Source: Sagittula stellata E-37
Lineage (GTDB): Bacteria > Pseudomonadota > Alphaproteobacteria > Rhodobacterales > Rhodobacteraceae
DNA length: 64,000 bases
Direction of reading: 5' to 3'
Assembly (NCBI RefSeq): GCF_039724765.1
Contig: NZ_CP155729.1
Location: 4,163,501 to 4,227,500, forward strand
Shown: piece after piece, positions 35,778 through 44,278 of the stretch
Layout: each line of letters starts with the position of its first letter
Numbering within the stretch: position 1 is the stretch's first letter
The notes under the pieces: generated by a model
Seen by the model: the letters and a program-made list of their open reading frames with translations, nothing else
What the model was told of the DNA's origin: nothing
Databases searched by the model: none
Made by a program: the position numbers and the translations under genes

Positions 35778-37157
35778 TCAGAACACAGATTTCAATCCGA
35801 ACCGCATATCCGTACTGCGGGTCTCGTAGAGGTTATAATTGGACTTTCGGTCGGTGAAGGAAACCCCGACTTCGGGGGCGAACCCGTAATAATCGAACTC
35901 CGGCAACAGCAGGTCCACGCCGATACGGCGCTGCCGGTCCTGCCGCGCGGGGCCGTTCGGCGCCCCGATCCAGGGCGCGTCGTAGTTGTAGACCCCGTAA
36001 TCGAAGCTGAGCGTCGGCAGCACGCCCGCGACAGGTTGCGCAAAGGCATAGCTGAGGCCGACGCTGCCATCCTGCCGCCCGACGTTGTAGGCGGCAGAGA
36101 ACGTCTCGCCCACGCCCATGTCCAGCGTCAGCGCGCCATGCGCGAAGCGTTTCGTCAGCGACAGGCCCGCGTCCCGGCGCTGCGCGTCGCCCACCGGGGA
36201 ATCCAGGCGCTTCACGTCCTCGAACCCCAGCCTGAGGCCAAGCCCGACCGTCGGGCTCAGCCGCTGGTCCAGCCCGAGGTCGAGCCGCGCGATATCGGCA
36301 ATCGGGTCGCCGCCCTGCCACTGGCGGCGCAGGCTCAACTGGGCGCGGCCCAGCCGTCCGCCGTCCTGCGCCATGCCCTCCAGCGTCACGGAGCCGCCCA
36401 GCACCGCGCTGCTGTAGTCCCCCGCATCGGCGCCCGGCACGTTCTTCGCCTCGTCCGACAGCCGCACCGCCGATCCATGGGCAAAGCCCGAGAACTGCAA
36501 CCGCACCCGGGGCGCCAGCGGCTTGATGTAGCGCATCTGCACACCCGCGCCGTAGCGCAGGCCGGACAGCGGCGGCGTGACCTTGATCACGCCCCCCGGC
36601 ACCGGCGTGTCCTCTGTCGGCGCGTTGTTGAGGTTGTCCGAAGGCTGCAAGGACAGGTCCATTGCGAACCGCCACGGCGTGATGCGGCGGACGTGACGGA
36701 AGTCCTCGACCGCGATCTCCTTCAACCGGTCGTCGGGGGCAAGCTGCACCGCCCGCCGCAGCCAAAGCTGCGCCACCCCGTTCTGCCCGGCGAAACTGCG
36801 CATCTGCGCCATCATCATCGCGGAATAAAACCGGTCGCGCGGCGTCTCGGAGGTCTGCCAGGCCATCCGCGCGGTCTCTACCGCCGCGTCGCGATTGCCC
36901 AGTTGCCGCAGGGCGCGGGCCTTGATGAACAGCGCCGTCTTGTCCTCGGGCGCACCCAGCAGCACCCCCTGCGACAAGATCAAAGCATCCTCCGCCCGGC
37001 CCGCCATCAGCGCGTTGGCCGCCGCCTGCCGCGCCTCGTCCAGCGTGATGCGCAGGGCGTCGGGGCGCGCCGTGTCGGCCGTGGCAGGAACAGCCAGCAC
37101 AACCGCCGTCAGCAACGCGCAGATCCCCCGGCACAGCAGGCGGGCCAGCGACGTCAT
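35778..37157 (-). CDS. Slam-type surface lipoprotein assembly modifier
   Basis: A 459-residue outer-membrane protein. After a signal peptide (to about residue 27) come TPR-like helices (about 35-150: ARQAAANALMAGRAEDAL, FIKARALRQLGNRDAAV). A C-terminal beta-barrel of alternating strands follows (about 160-459), ending in Phe (RFGLKSVF). That is the DUF560/Slam architecture, which moves specific lipoproteins across the outer membrane. It starts 4 bases after the stop of a TbpB-like lipoprotein gene, its likely cargo. Confidence 0.87.
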   Translation of the reverse strand: MTSLARLLCRGICALLTAVVLAVPATADTARPDALRITLDEARQAAANALMAGRAEDALILSQGVLLGAPEDKTALFIKARALRQLGNRDAAVETARMAWQTSETPRDRFYSAMMMAQMRSFAGQNGVAQLWLRRAVQLAPDDRLKEIAVEDFRHVRRITPWRFAMDLSLQPSDNLNNAPTEDTPVPGGVIKVTPPLSGLRYGAGVQMRYIKPLAPRVRLQFSGFAHGSAVRLSDEAKNVPGADAGDYSSAVLGGSVTLEGMAQDGGRLGRAQLSLRRQWQGGDPIADIARLDLGLDQRLSPTVGLGLRLGFEDVKRLDSPVGDAQRRDAGLSLTKRFAHGALTLDMGVGETFSAAYNVGRQDGSVGLSYAFAQPVAGVLPTLSFDYGVYNYDAPWIGAPNGPARQDRQRRIGVDLLLPEFDYYGFAPEVGVSFTDRKSNYNLYETRSTDMRFGLKSVF

Positions 37158-37161
37158 GGGC

Positions 37162-38232
37162 TCAGCGCTTGGCCTGGAAGACCCCGGTCTCCCGCACCTG
37201 GTTGTGGGTCAGGATGATGGGCGAGCCGGTAGAGGTGTCGATGCCCACGGGGCCCGTGCCTTCGACAAAGACGATGCCTGCCACTTCCTCGCCGTTCGGA
37301 CCGGCGAACAGACCCGCCCAGTTGCCCGTGGTGCTCTGGGTATTGGGCGTGGCGCCGGCGATGTTGGTTGTGTCCTTGTCGACGGAATTCGGCACGAAAA
37401 GCGTCGCATCGGACGCGGTGATCGTCCAGTCGTCGAAATTGATCTCTGCCGTGGCGAGCGAGACGAAGTCGCCCACGCCGCCCGCCATCTCCGGCACCTC
37501 GACACCGTTCAGGTCGAAGAACCGGCGGTCCGCGATGATCCCCTCGACCGCGCCCACGTTGTTGAAGTCCTGGATGTCCACCTCGATCCGCGAGGTGCCG
37601 GACACGTATTGCACGACCGTGTTGGTGCCTTCCTCGACGATGGTGCGCACCGCCGCGTATTCGCCCTGGAAGACATAGCTCTGGTTGGCATTTGGCAGCG
37701 ATCCGTCGCCGTTCAGGCGCTGCGCCGCCGCACCGCCGAAGCCGTAGCTGACATAGCGGTTGGTGCCCATGGCGCCGACCTGGCTGTAATCGTCGGGCGA
37801 GCGCCGGAACACGGCGAAGAACTCGGTCGTGGGCGCGCCGGCTGTGCCCCGGTCGTTACCGAAGAAGCCAAAGCTCGACCCGCTGGTGGCGTTGATCCGG
37901 TTGGACGCGGTGGCGTTGCGGCGATAGACGTTGTCGTCTCCGTCGAACGGCACGTTGTCCAGCACCAGCTCGCCCGAGGCGGTGTCATAGCTCATCCCGC
38001 TGACCGTCAGGTCGTCGCTGAACTGCTGCGCGTAGACGTCCGGATCGGTGGGATCGACGGGGGTCGATGTGGTGTTGTCGTCCGTCGCGCACTCCGCGTC
38101 GTCCGCGACAAGCGGCTGGTTGCAGGTCCCCACGCCTACGGAATCCGAGCTGGTCAGGGGGCTGTCGCCGCCGCTGGAAGAGCACGCCGCAAGCACACCC
38201 GCCAGCGCGAGCGCTGCGAAAATCCGGTACAT
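37162..38232 (-). CDS. TbpB-like surface lipoprotein, probable Slam cargo
   Basis: A 356-residue lipoprotein with lipobox GVLAAC (Cys17), a Ser/Gly/Asp-rich tether (about 18-60) and a beta-rich body. The C-terminal part carries GNWAGLFAGPNGEEVAGIVF, matching the small-barrel motif of transferrin-binding-protein-B-like proteins (FxGPxxEExxG). Ligand unknown: nothing shows that it binds transferrin, which is unlikely in this host. Tight linkage to the Slam gene suggests surface display. The promoter region is shared with divergent thyA. Confidence 0.85.
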   Translation of the reverse strand: MYRIFAALALAGVLAACSSSGGDSPLTSSDSVGVGTCNQPLVADDAECATDDNTTSTPVDPTDPDVYAQQFSDDLTVSGMSYDTASGELVLDNVPFDGDDNVYRRNATASNRINATSGSSFGFFGNDRGTAGAPTTEFFAVFRRSPDDYSQVGAMGTNRYVSYGFGGAAAQRLNGDGSLPNANQSYVFQGEYAAVRTIVEEGTNTVVQYVSGTSRIEVDIQDFNNVGAVEGIIADRRFFDLNGVEVPEMAGGVGDFVSLATAEINFDDWTITASDATLFVPNSVDKDTTNIAGATPNTQSTTGNWAGLFAGPNGEEVAGIVFVEGTGPVGIDTSTGSPIILTHNQVRETGVFQAKR

Positions 38233-38456
38233 GATGACTGCCTCAGGTCTTGCCTTTTATTTTGTGCATCAGCCTGCGGGACCCCTGTGGAAAAGTCAAT
38301 CTTCACCGCCTCTTGCCCGCCGGACCTGCGGCGAATGTGCGGCATAATCGCCCCACTTCGGCCGGTTTTCGGCGGGATGCACCGCTTTACCCGCCGCAGC
38401 CTCGGCTATATCTTGCGGCCAACCCTGACCCCACCCCCAGAACTGGAGGGATTCCC

Positions 38457-39248
38457 TTGCAGCAGTACCTCGACGCCCTCCGCACTGTCCTGAAGGAAGG
38501 CACCGACACCACCGACCGCACCGGCACCGGCACCCGCAGCCACTTCGGCCTGCAATGCCGCTATCCGCTGGCCGACGGCTTCCCGCTTGTGACCACGAAG
38601 AAGCTGCACCTGCGCTCCATCGTGCACGAACTGCTGTGGTTCCTCTCCGGCGACACCAACATCGGCTACCTCAAGGACAACGGCGTCTCGATCTGGGACG
38701 AATGGGCGGACGAGAACGGCGACCTCGGCCCGGTCTACGGCCACCAGTGGCGCCACTGGCCCTCCCGCAAGGGCGAGATCGACCAGATCGCCACCCTGCT
38801 CGACATGATCCGCACCGCGCCCGACTCCCGCCGGCTGATCGTCTCCGCTTGGAATCCCGCCGACGTGCCCGACATGGCGCTGCCGCCCTGCCACACGCTC
38901 TGGCAGGTGCGCATCGCGGGCGGCAAGCTGCACCTCCAGCTCTACCAGCGCAGCGCCGACATGTTCCTCGGCGTGCCGTTCAACATCGCCTCCTACGCGC
39001 TGCTCCAGCACATGATCGCCCATGTGACCGGCTACGAACCGGGCGACTTCATCCACACCATGGGCGACGCGCACATTTATTCGAACCACATGGATCAGGT
39101 GGCCCTCCAGCTTTCCCGCACGCCCCGCCCGCTGCCCACCCTGCGCTTCACCCGCGAGGTCACCGACCTCTTCGATTTCCGCTACGACGATTTCGCCTTC
39201 GACAACTACGATCCCGCGCCCGGCATCAAGGCGCCGGTCGCGGTGTAA
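38457..39248 (+). CDS. thyA: Thymidylate synthase
   Basis: Methylates dUMP to dTMP using methylene-tetrahydrofolate, yielding dihydrofolate for the next gene product. The 263 residues have catalytic Cys145 in LPPCHTLWQ, the [19 protein letters not shown] block and the DAHIYSNH motif. I choose TTG 38457 because GGAGGG lies six bases upstream and the protein then has the standard length; an upstream in-frame extension has no family resemblance. It is followed by folA 11 bases on. Confidence 0.96.
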   Translation: MQQYLDALRTVLKEGTDTTDRTGTGTRSHFGLQCRYPLADGFPLVTTKKLHLRSIVHELLWFLSGDTNIGYLKDNGVSIWDEWADENGDLGPVYGHQWRHWPSRKGEIDQIATLLDMIRTAPDSRRLIVSAWNPADVPDMALPPCHTLWQVRIAGGKLHLQLYQRSADMFLGVPFNIASYALLQHMIAHVTGYEPGDFIHTMGDAHIYSNHMDQVALQLSRTPRPLPTLRFTREVTDLFDFRYDDFAFDNYDPAPGIKAPVAV

Positions 39249-39259
39249 GGGGGCCGGAC

Positions 39260-39721
39260 ATGATCACGCTCATCGCCGCCCACGACCGCAACCGCGCCAT
39301 CGGCAAGGACGGAGACATCCCCTGGCACATCCCCGAAGACCTCGCGATGTTCAAACGCGAGACCCTCGGAGGCGCCATCGTCATGGGCCGCAAGACCTGG
39401 GAGTCGCTGCCCTTCAAACCCCTGAAGGACCGCCTGAACATCGTCGTCTCCCGCGACACCTCCCTGCATGAGCACGTGGTGGGCTCCGTCGAGGACGCCA
39501 TCGCCCTGGCGCAGTCCCAAGGCTACTTCCGCATCTACGGCATCGGCGGACAGAGGATCTACGAAGCCATGCTCCCCCTCGCCCACCGCCTGCTGATCAC
39601 CGAGGTCGACACGGTTGTGGAAGAAGCGGACGCTTTTTTCCCGGATGTCGGAGAGGGATGGCGGGAGGTATCTACATGCGTAGTCTCGGAAATGGCTCTC
39701 ACAAATGAACGGCTCAAGTAG
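39260..39721 (+). CDS. folA: Dihydrofolate reductase, C-terminus probably lost
   Basis: Reduces dihydrofolate to tetrahydrofolate. The 153 residues include the N-terminal LIAAHDRNRAIGKDGDIPWH, the NADPH-binding VMGRKTWESLP and IYGIGGQRIYEAML. The family then normally ends with FP-x-W and a final strand containing a Tyr/Phe-Glu pair some 25 residues after the Trp. Here, after GWREVSTCVV, the sequence changes to SEMALTNERLK and stops 19 residues after the Trp. The G+C content drops at the same point, consistent with replacement of the 3' end by an insertion. Confidence 0.9.
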   Translation: MITLIAAHDRNRAIGKDGDIPWHIPEDLAMFKRETLGGAIVMGRKTWESLPFKPLKDRLNIVVSRDTSLHEHVVGSVEDAIALAQSQGYFRIYGIGGQRIYEAMLPLAHRLLITEVDTVVEEADAFFPDVGEGWREVSTCVVSEMALTNERLK

Positions 39722-39785
39722 AATAGCAGCTAGAAACGTGCTATTAGAGACGCCTTAAAGGAATCGAGGCAGTCATGAGCGAAGA

Positions 39786-40607
39786 ATGCAGTATACAGTC
39801 TTTGTCGATGAAAGTGGAGAAACCGGAGTAGCGAAAATTCGGAACGGAACTTCTCCCGGTGCGTCCCCATACTTTGTGCTAGGCGCTGCTGTGTTTCAGC
39901 CGGCTTCAGAAATCATTGCAAGGAAGCGAATTTCCGAGTTCAAAACCAAAATTGGTAAAACAAAATGGAAACACGCTACGGATCTGGGGCATTCTGAGAA
40001 AGTGCTATTAGCGCGAACCTTGGGAAGCCTTCCAGTTCGATACTTTGCCGTGATCTCCAACAAAGCAACCCTGAAAGAGTACAAGGACACGATCAACTTT
40101 GACTCCCAAAGGTTTTACAACAAGTGCCTGAAATATCTTTTGGAGAAGGTGCTGTCATACCTTTCTGATACTGACTACAACCCAAACCAGTTGCGAGTCG
40201 TTTTGGAAGAAAGAAACCATGATTACGACGCGATGCTGAGGTACTTCGAAAAGGTTAAGAAAAATCCACTTTACTTACAATCTCAGGTGTTTTCAGGCTT
40301 CAATCCATTCTGCATCACAAAACTAAAAAAGGGTCAGGATGAAGCAATGGAGGTGGCCGACTTTGTCAGCCACGCGGTCTACCAACTTGCAAACAAAACA
40401 ATCGCGAACTTTGAAATTCCCGAAACTCGATATTTCACTGAACTAAGCTCACGCTTTGCGGGGGACCATAGTTGCAACGTCTTGGGCACAGGTATCAAGT
40501 GCATCCACACACTTGAACAATTGCAGTTAGACCCGGACGTCGCCGCCCTGTTGGCTGTAACAAAGTGCAAAGCTCCAACGGGGATGACGAGACGACGGAC
40601 AGCATAA
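39786..40607 (+). CDS. DUF3800-domain protein
   Basis: A 273-residue protein beginning QYTVFVDESGETG, the DUF3800 signature, with the later acidic segments HATDLGHSEKV, VVLEERNHDYD and a C-terminal MEVADFVSHAVYQLAN. Acidic residues placed like this suggest an RNase H-like nuclease fold, but no activity has been settled for the family; members are frequent on mobile DNA and near defence genes. Base composition is foreign: lines 39901-39960 and 40081-40140 are each 23/60 G+C, against 37/60 at 39301-39360. No partner gene is next to it. Confidence 0.88.
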   Translation: MQYTVFVDESGETGVAKIRNGTSPGASPYFVLGAAVFQPASEIIARKRISEFKTKIGKTKWKHATDLGHSEKVLLARTLGSLPVRYFAVISNKATLKEYKDTINFDSQRFYNKCLKYLLEKVLSYLSDTDYNPNQLRVVLEERNHDYDAMLRYFEKVKKNPLYLQSQVFSGFNPFCITKLKKGQDEAMEVADFVSHAVYQLANKTIANFEIPETRYFTELSSRFAGDHSCNVLGTGIKCIHTLEQLQLDPDVAALLAVTKCKAPTGMTRRRTA

Positions 40608-40698
40608 CGCAGGTCGCGATCGTGCAACATTCACTAACAAGCACGAAAATTGATAGGACACTACTGTGTGGGCAATTCGTTGGGATAAATTGTGCCGA

Positions 40699-40841
40699 GC
40701 CGCGCCATTGACGGGCCGCGGTTCGGCGATCCGGAGCCAGAGCGGGTGCGCTTTATCGTGACACATCCGAAGGACCTCGAAGGTCATGCCCCAGCCCAAT
40801 CAGATCGCCGGGCCGAGGGGGCGGCCCGTCAATGGCGCGGC
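40699..40841. repeat. Perfect 21-bp inverted repeat
   Basis: The 20-base core GCCGCGCCATTGACGGGCCG plus C at 40699-40719 has its exact reverse complement at 40821-40841. The 101 bases between contain no gene. This may be a paired intergenic repeat or the remains of a small mobile element. Confidence 0.8.
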
Positions 40842-41003
40842 GGCCTTCGGCCTTGATTCCGCGCCCGGGACATAGGCTCTACCCTATTGCGGGTTGGCTC
40901 AACGCAACGGCACAATCAAGCTTGCATTGGTGGCTCCCTGCGGTTGCGACATCAGGAAGGCGCAGCGGCCTTCGGCCTTGAGTCCGCGCCCGGGACCAAG
41001 GCT
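40840..41003. repeat. Pair of 39-base direct repeats, family C
   Basis: Positions 40840-40878 and 40965-41003 agree at 36 of 39 bases. Each begins GCGGCCTTCGGCCTTGA and includes CCGCGCCCGGGAC; each can form a short GGCCTTCGGCC hairpin. They overlap the right arm of the 21-bp inverted repeat by two bases. Confidence 0.75.
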
Positions 41004-41150
41004 CACGGGCCGAATCCAACGGCAGCCAACCAAGGCTAAGGCCATCATCCGGGGCCCCGCACCTCCCCAAGACCTCTTGCCGGACGCCCCTGCCCCCGGC
41101 ACACTCGCGGCAGACATTTGTCCAGACCCTTTGCCAGGAAAGCCCGTTTC

Positions 41151-41639
41151 ATGATCCGCGCCCTGACCGCCACTTTTCTCGCCCTCGCCACGCAGACCCA
41201 TGCCGGGTGCTCCGTCTGGGACACGCACGATCCCGGCGCGACCGGGGCGGGCAGCCAGCGGGTGATGATCCGCACCGACCTGGACGACCTCGGGCCGCTG
41301 CTCGCGCAGGCCTACGGCGCCGCCGCGCGGCGGGCGGAGGCACGGGACCTCGTCTTCGTCGATGTCTTCCTCACCCGCACGCAGGACATGGTGACGGCGG
41401 AGGATCACGGCGAACAATCCGCCCTCGTCTGGCTGCGCTACAACCCCGGCGGGACCGACCGCATCAAGGGCCTCTTCAAGGTGCGCGCCATCGAAGACCC
41501 GAAGGGCCTGACGTACGGCTACGGCCTGCTCCTGCGCGACGACGATTACGTGCTGAAGGCGGACATTCCCGAGGGGCAGGTGGAGGCCGCCGCAATGGCG
41601 CACCCCGACGCCTACACCACCCCCTGCACCGGCGAATGA
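41151..41639 (+). CDS. Hypothetical exported protein
   Basis: A 162-residue protein with a signal peptide (cleavage after THAG, about residue 19) and a mature domain of about 140 residues with three cysteines including the C-terminal TTPCTGE. No family is recognised. The start ATG is at 41151; a slightly longer frame exists upstream but would disturb the signal peptide. It is followed by parE 140 bases later. Confidence 0.7.
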   Translation: MIRALTATFLALATQTHAGCSVWDTHDPGATGAGSQRVMIRTDLDDLGPLLAQAYGAAARRAEARDLVFVDVFLTRTQDMVTAEDHGEQSALVWLRYNPGGTDRIKGLFKVRAIEDPKGLTYGYGLLLRDDDYVLKADIPEGQVEAAAMAHPDAYTTPCTGE

Positions 41640-41779
41640 CCCCCATATCTGCCGAAACCTGAGGATCTCCTGTGTATAGGTAGTGGCCCGGCGCGGCGTT
41701 CCCCTTTCGCCGCCCCGCGGGCTCTGCCATACTGATCGGCAATCAACAGAACAAACCGAGCACGCGTCGAGGGACATAC

Positions 41780-43738
41780 ATGGCAGACGATCTCCTCCAC
41801 ACCGCAGTCGAACCCACCTATGACGCCTCCTCCATCGAGGTGCTGGAAGGGCTGGAACCCGTCCGCAAACGCCCCGGCATGTACATCGGCGGCACGGACG
41901 AACGCGCGCTGCACCACATGGTGGCGGAGATCCTCGACAACTCCATGGACGAGGCGGTCGCCGGCCACGCCAACCGCATCGAGGTCACGCTGCGCGCCGA
42001 CCACGCCATCGAGATTCGCGACAACGGCCGCGGCATCCCCATCGATCCGCACCCGAAGTTCCCCGGCAAGTCCGCGCTGGAGGTCATCCTCTGCACGCTG
42101 CACGCCGGCGGCAAGTTCTCCGGCGACGCCTATGAGACCTCCGGCGGCCTGCACGGTGTCGGCGCGTCTGTCGTCAACGCGCTCTCGGATTCGATGGTCG
42201 TGCAGGTGGCCAAGAACAAGGAGCTCTACGAACAGCGCTTCTCCCGCGGGATCCCGCTCGGCCCGGTCGAAAAGGTCGGCGCCGCCCCCAACCGCCGTGG
42301 CACCACCACCACCTTCCACGCCGACGAGGACATCTTCGGCCACCACCGGTTCAAGCCCGCGCGGCTGTTCAAGATGGTCCGTTCCAAGGCCTACCTCTTC
42401 TCCGGCGTCGAAATCCGCTGGAAGTCCGAAATCGACGACAAGGAGACCCCGACGGAGGCGACCTTCCACTTCCCCGGCGGCCTCTCCGACTACCTGACCG
42501 AAACGCTGGGCACCGCCAGCACCTACGCCGACGCACCCTTCGGCGGGGTGGTCGACTTCCGCGAACGCTTCCAGGTGCCGGGCAAGGTCGAATGGGCGAT
42601 CAACTGGACGCCCTCGCGCGACGGCTTCATCCAGTCCTACTGCAATACCGTTCCCACGCCGGAGGGCGGCACCCACGAGGCCGGTTTCTGGGCCGCGATC
42701 CTCAAGGGCATCCGTGCCTACGGCGAGCTGGTGAACAACAAGAAGGCCTCGAATATCACCCGCGACGACCTGATGACCGGCGGCTGCGCGCTGGTCTCCT
42801 GCTTCATCCGCGAGCCGGAGTTCGTCGGCCAGACCAAGGACCGCCTCGCCACGACCGAAGCGCAGCGCCTGGTCGAAAACGCCGTCCGCGACCACTTCGA
42901 CAACTGGCTCGCCTCCGACACGAAGTCCGCCGGGGCGATCCTCGACTTCCTCGTGCTTCGGGCCGAGGAACGCCTCCGCCGCCGGCAGGAGAAAGAGACC
43001 GCCCGCAAGTCCGCCACCAAGAAGCTGCGCCTGCCGGGCAAGCTGACCGACTGCACCGCAAAGTCCCGCGAGGGGACAGAGATCTTCATCGTCGAGGGCG
43101 ACTCGGCGGGCGGCTCCGCCAAGGGCGCCCGCAGCCGCGAAACCCAGGCCCTTCTGCCGCTGAAGGGCAAGATCCTCAACGTGCTCGGCGCCGCCTCCAA
43201 CAAGCTGACATCGAATGCCGAGATCCGCGACCTCTGCGAAGCGCTCGGCGTGTCCCTCGGGACAAAGTTCAACATCGACGATCTGCGTTACGAAAAGATC
43301 ATCATCATGACGGACGCCGACGTGGACGGCGCCCATATTGCCTCGCTTTTGATGACATTCTTCTTCACCCAGATGCGCCCGCTGATCGACCAGGGCCACC
43401 TCTACCTTGCCTGCCCACCGCTCTACCGGCTGACGCAGGGGGCGAAGCGGCTTTACGTGGCCGACGATGCCGCGAAGGAGGAAGCTCTGGCCAAGGGTCT
43501 GGGCGGAAAGGGAAAGATCGACGTGCAGCGCTTCAAGGGCCTAGGCGAGATGGACGCAAAAGACCTGAAGGAAACCACGATGGACCCCAACACCCGGACC
43601 CTGATCCGCGTGACCATCGACGAGGACGAACCGGGCGAAACCGGCGACCTGGTAGAGCGCCTGATGGGCAAGAAGCCCGAACTGCGCTTCCAGTACATCC
43701 AGGAAAACGCGCGGTTTGCGGTTGAGCTGGACGTTTGA
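41780..43738 (+). CDS. parE: DNA topoisomerase IV subunit B
   Basis: ATPase subunit of topoisomerase IV, which separates daughter chromosomes; it works with ParC, which is not in the window. The 652 residues have the GHKL ATPase motifs (EILDNSMDEA, DNGRGIPID, GGLHGVGASVVNALS) and the TOPRIM domain (EGDSAGGSAKGARS, MTDADVDGAHI). Length and the N-terminal ASSIEVLEGLEPVRKRPGMY fit ParE rather than the longer GyrB of this group. Its stop overlaps the TTG of the next gene. Confidence 0.94.
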   Translation: MADDLLHTAVEPTYDASSIEVLEGLEPVRKRPGMYIGGTDERALHHMVAEILDNSMDEAVAGHANRIEVTLRADHAIEIRDNGRGIPIDPHPKFPGKSALEVILCTLHAGGKFSGDAYETSGGLHGVGASVVNALSDSMVVQVAKNKELYEQRFSRGIPLGPVEKVGAAPNRRGTTTTFHADEDIFGHHRFKPARLFKMVRSKAYLFSGVEIRWKSEIDDKETPTEATFHFPGGLSDYLTETLGTASTYADAPFGGVVDFRERFQVPGKVEWAINWTPSRDGFIQSYCNTVPTPEGGTHEAGFWAAILKGIRAYGELVNNKKASNITRDDLMTGGCALVSCFIREPEFVGQTKDRLATTEAQRLVENAVRDHFDNWLASDTKSAGAILDFLVLRAEERLRRRQEKETARKSATKKLRLPGKLTDCTAKSREGTEIFIVEGDSAGGSAKGARSRETQALLPLKGKILNVLGAASNKLTSNAEIRDLCEALGVSLGTKFNIDDLRYEKIIIMTDADVDGAHIASLLMTFFFTQMRPLIDQGHLYLACPPLYRLTQGAKRLYVADDAAKEEALAKGLGGKGKIDVQRFKGLGEMDAKDLKETTMDPNTRTLIRVTIDEDEPGETGDLVERLMGKKPELRFQYIQENARFAVELDV

Positions 43739-44034
43739 GTGATGCGTTGACCGGCAAACAGTCGCAATCCACCAGCCCGATCAAGCGTATCGTTCGCGGC
43801 GCTGCCATAGGTGCTGCGATCATGACCGTGATCGCGGTCTCGGCACTGCTCTTGACCGCCGGAAAAATCGACGGGGCGATGCCTTCCAAAGAGCAGTACC
43901 TGTCCGCTTTCCCCGACCGTGACTATGCTCAGTATGTCTTTCGCTCCGTGGTGAGGCTGGTTCCCGAGACCATGATCGTTGGCGCCGTCTTGGGGTCTGT
44001 GTGGCAGGTCATCAGGTGGGCTTTTTCGCGGTAA
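43735..44034 (+). CDS. Small two-span membrane protein, unknown
   Basis: A 99-residue protein with two hydrophobic stretches (about 20-42 and 76-92) separated by a soluble loop. The start is TTG overlapping the parE stop (TTGA), so translation depends on parE. I recognise no family. The overlap is the main reason to accept it. Confidence 0.6.
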   Translation: MSDALTGKQSQSTSPIKRIVRGAAIGAAIMTVIAVSALLLTAGKIDGAMPSKEQYLSAFPDRDYAQYVFRSVVRLVPETMIVGAVLGSVWQVIRWAFSR

Positions 44035-44278
44035 GGAGAGCTGCGCCGGGGATGAAGGCTCACGCAACCGTGATCCGACCCGAAGCCCCTGATCCGGGCG
44101 CTGGACCACGGATTGCACAATCCCGATCTCAAACCGCTTTGAACGCGGCTTTTGCGATTCGCCCCAGCCTCGGAGAGGTTAACAACCGGCCGTTTCGACA
44201 CCCCGAACCGGCCGGGACTCACCATAAGGAATGGTTAACGCGGTAGGGTTCGCGCAGCGCACCCTCCATTCATGCAAG

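Larger units (their letters stand above)
40608..41150. other. Repeat-rich junction region without genes
   Basis: The A+T-rich character ends near 40690 and ordinary G+C-rich DNA resumes. The region holds a perfect 21-bp inverted repeat (40699-40719 and 40821-40841) and two 39-base direct repeats (40840-40878, 40965-41003). No open frame here looks real. Confidence 0.6.

Noticed and set aside
39786..41150. Retron, toxin-antitoxin or multi-gene defence system around the DUF3800 gene
   Set aside because: There is no reverse transcriptase, second small gene or other effector next to it; only repeats follow.
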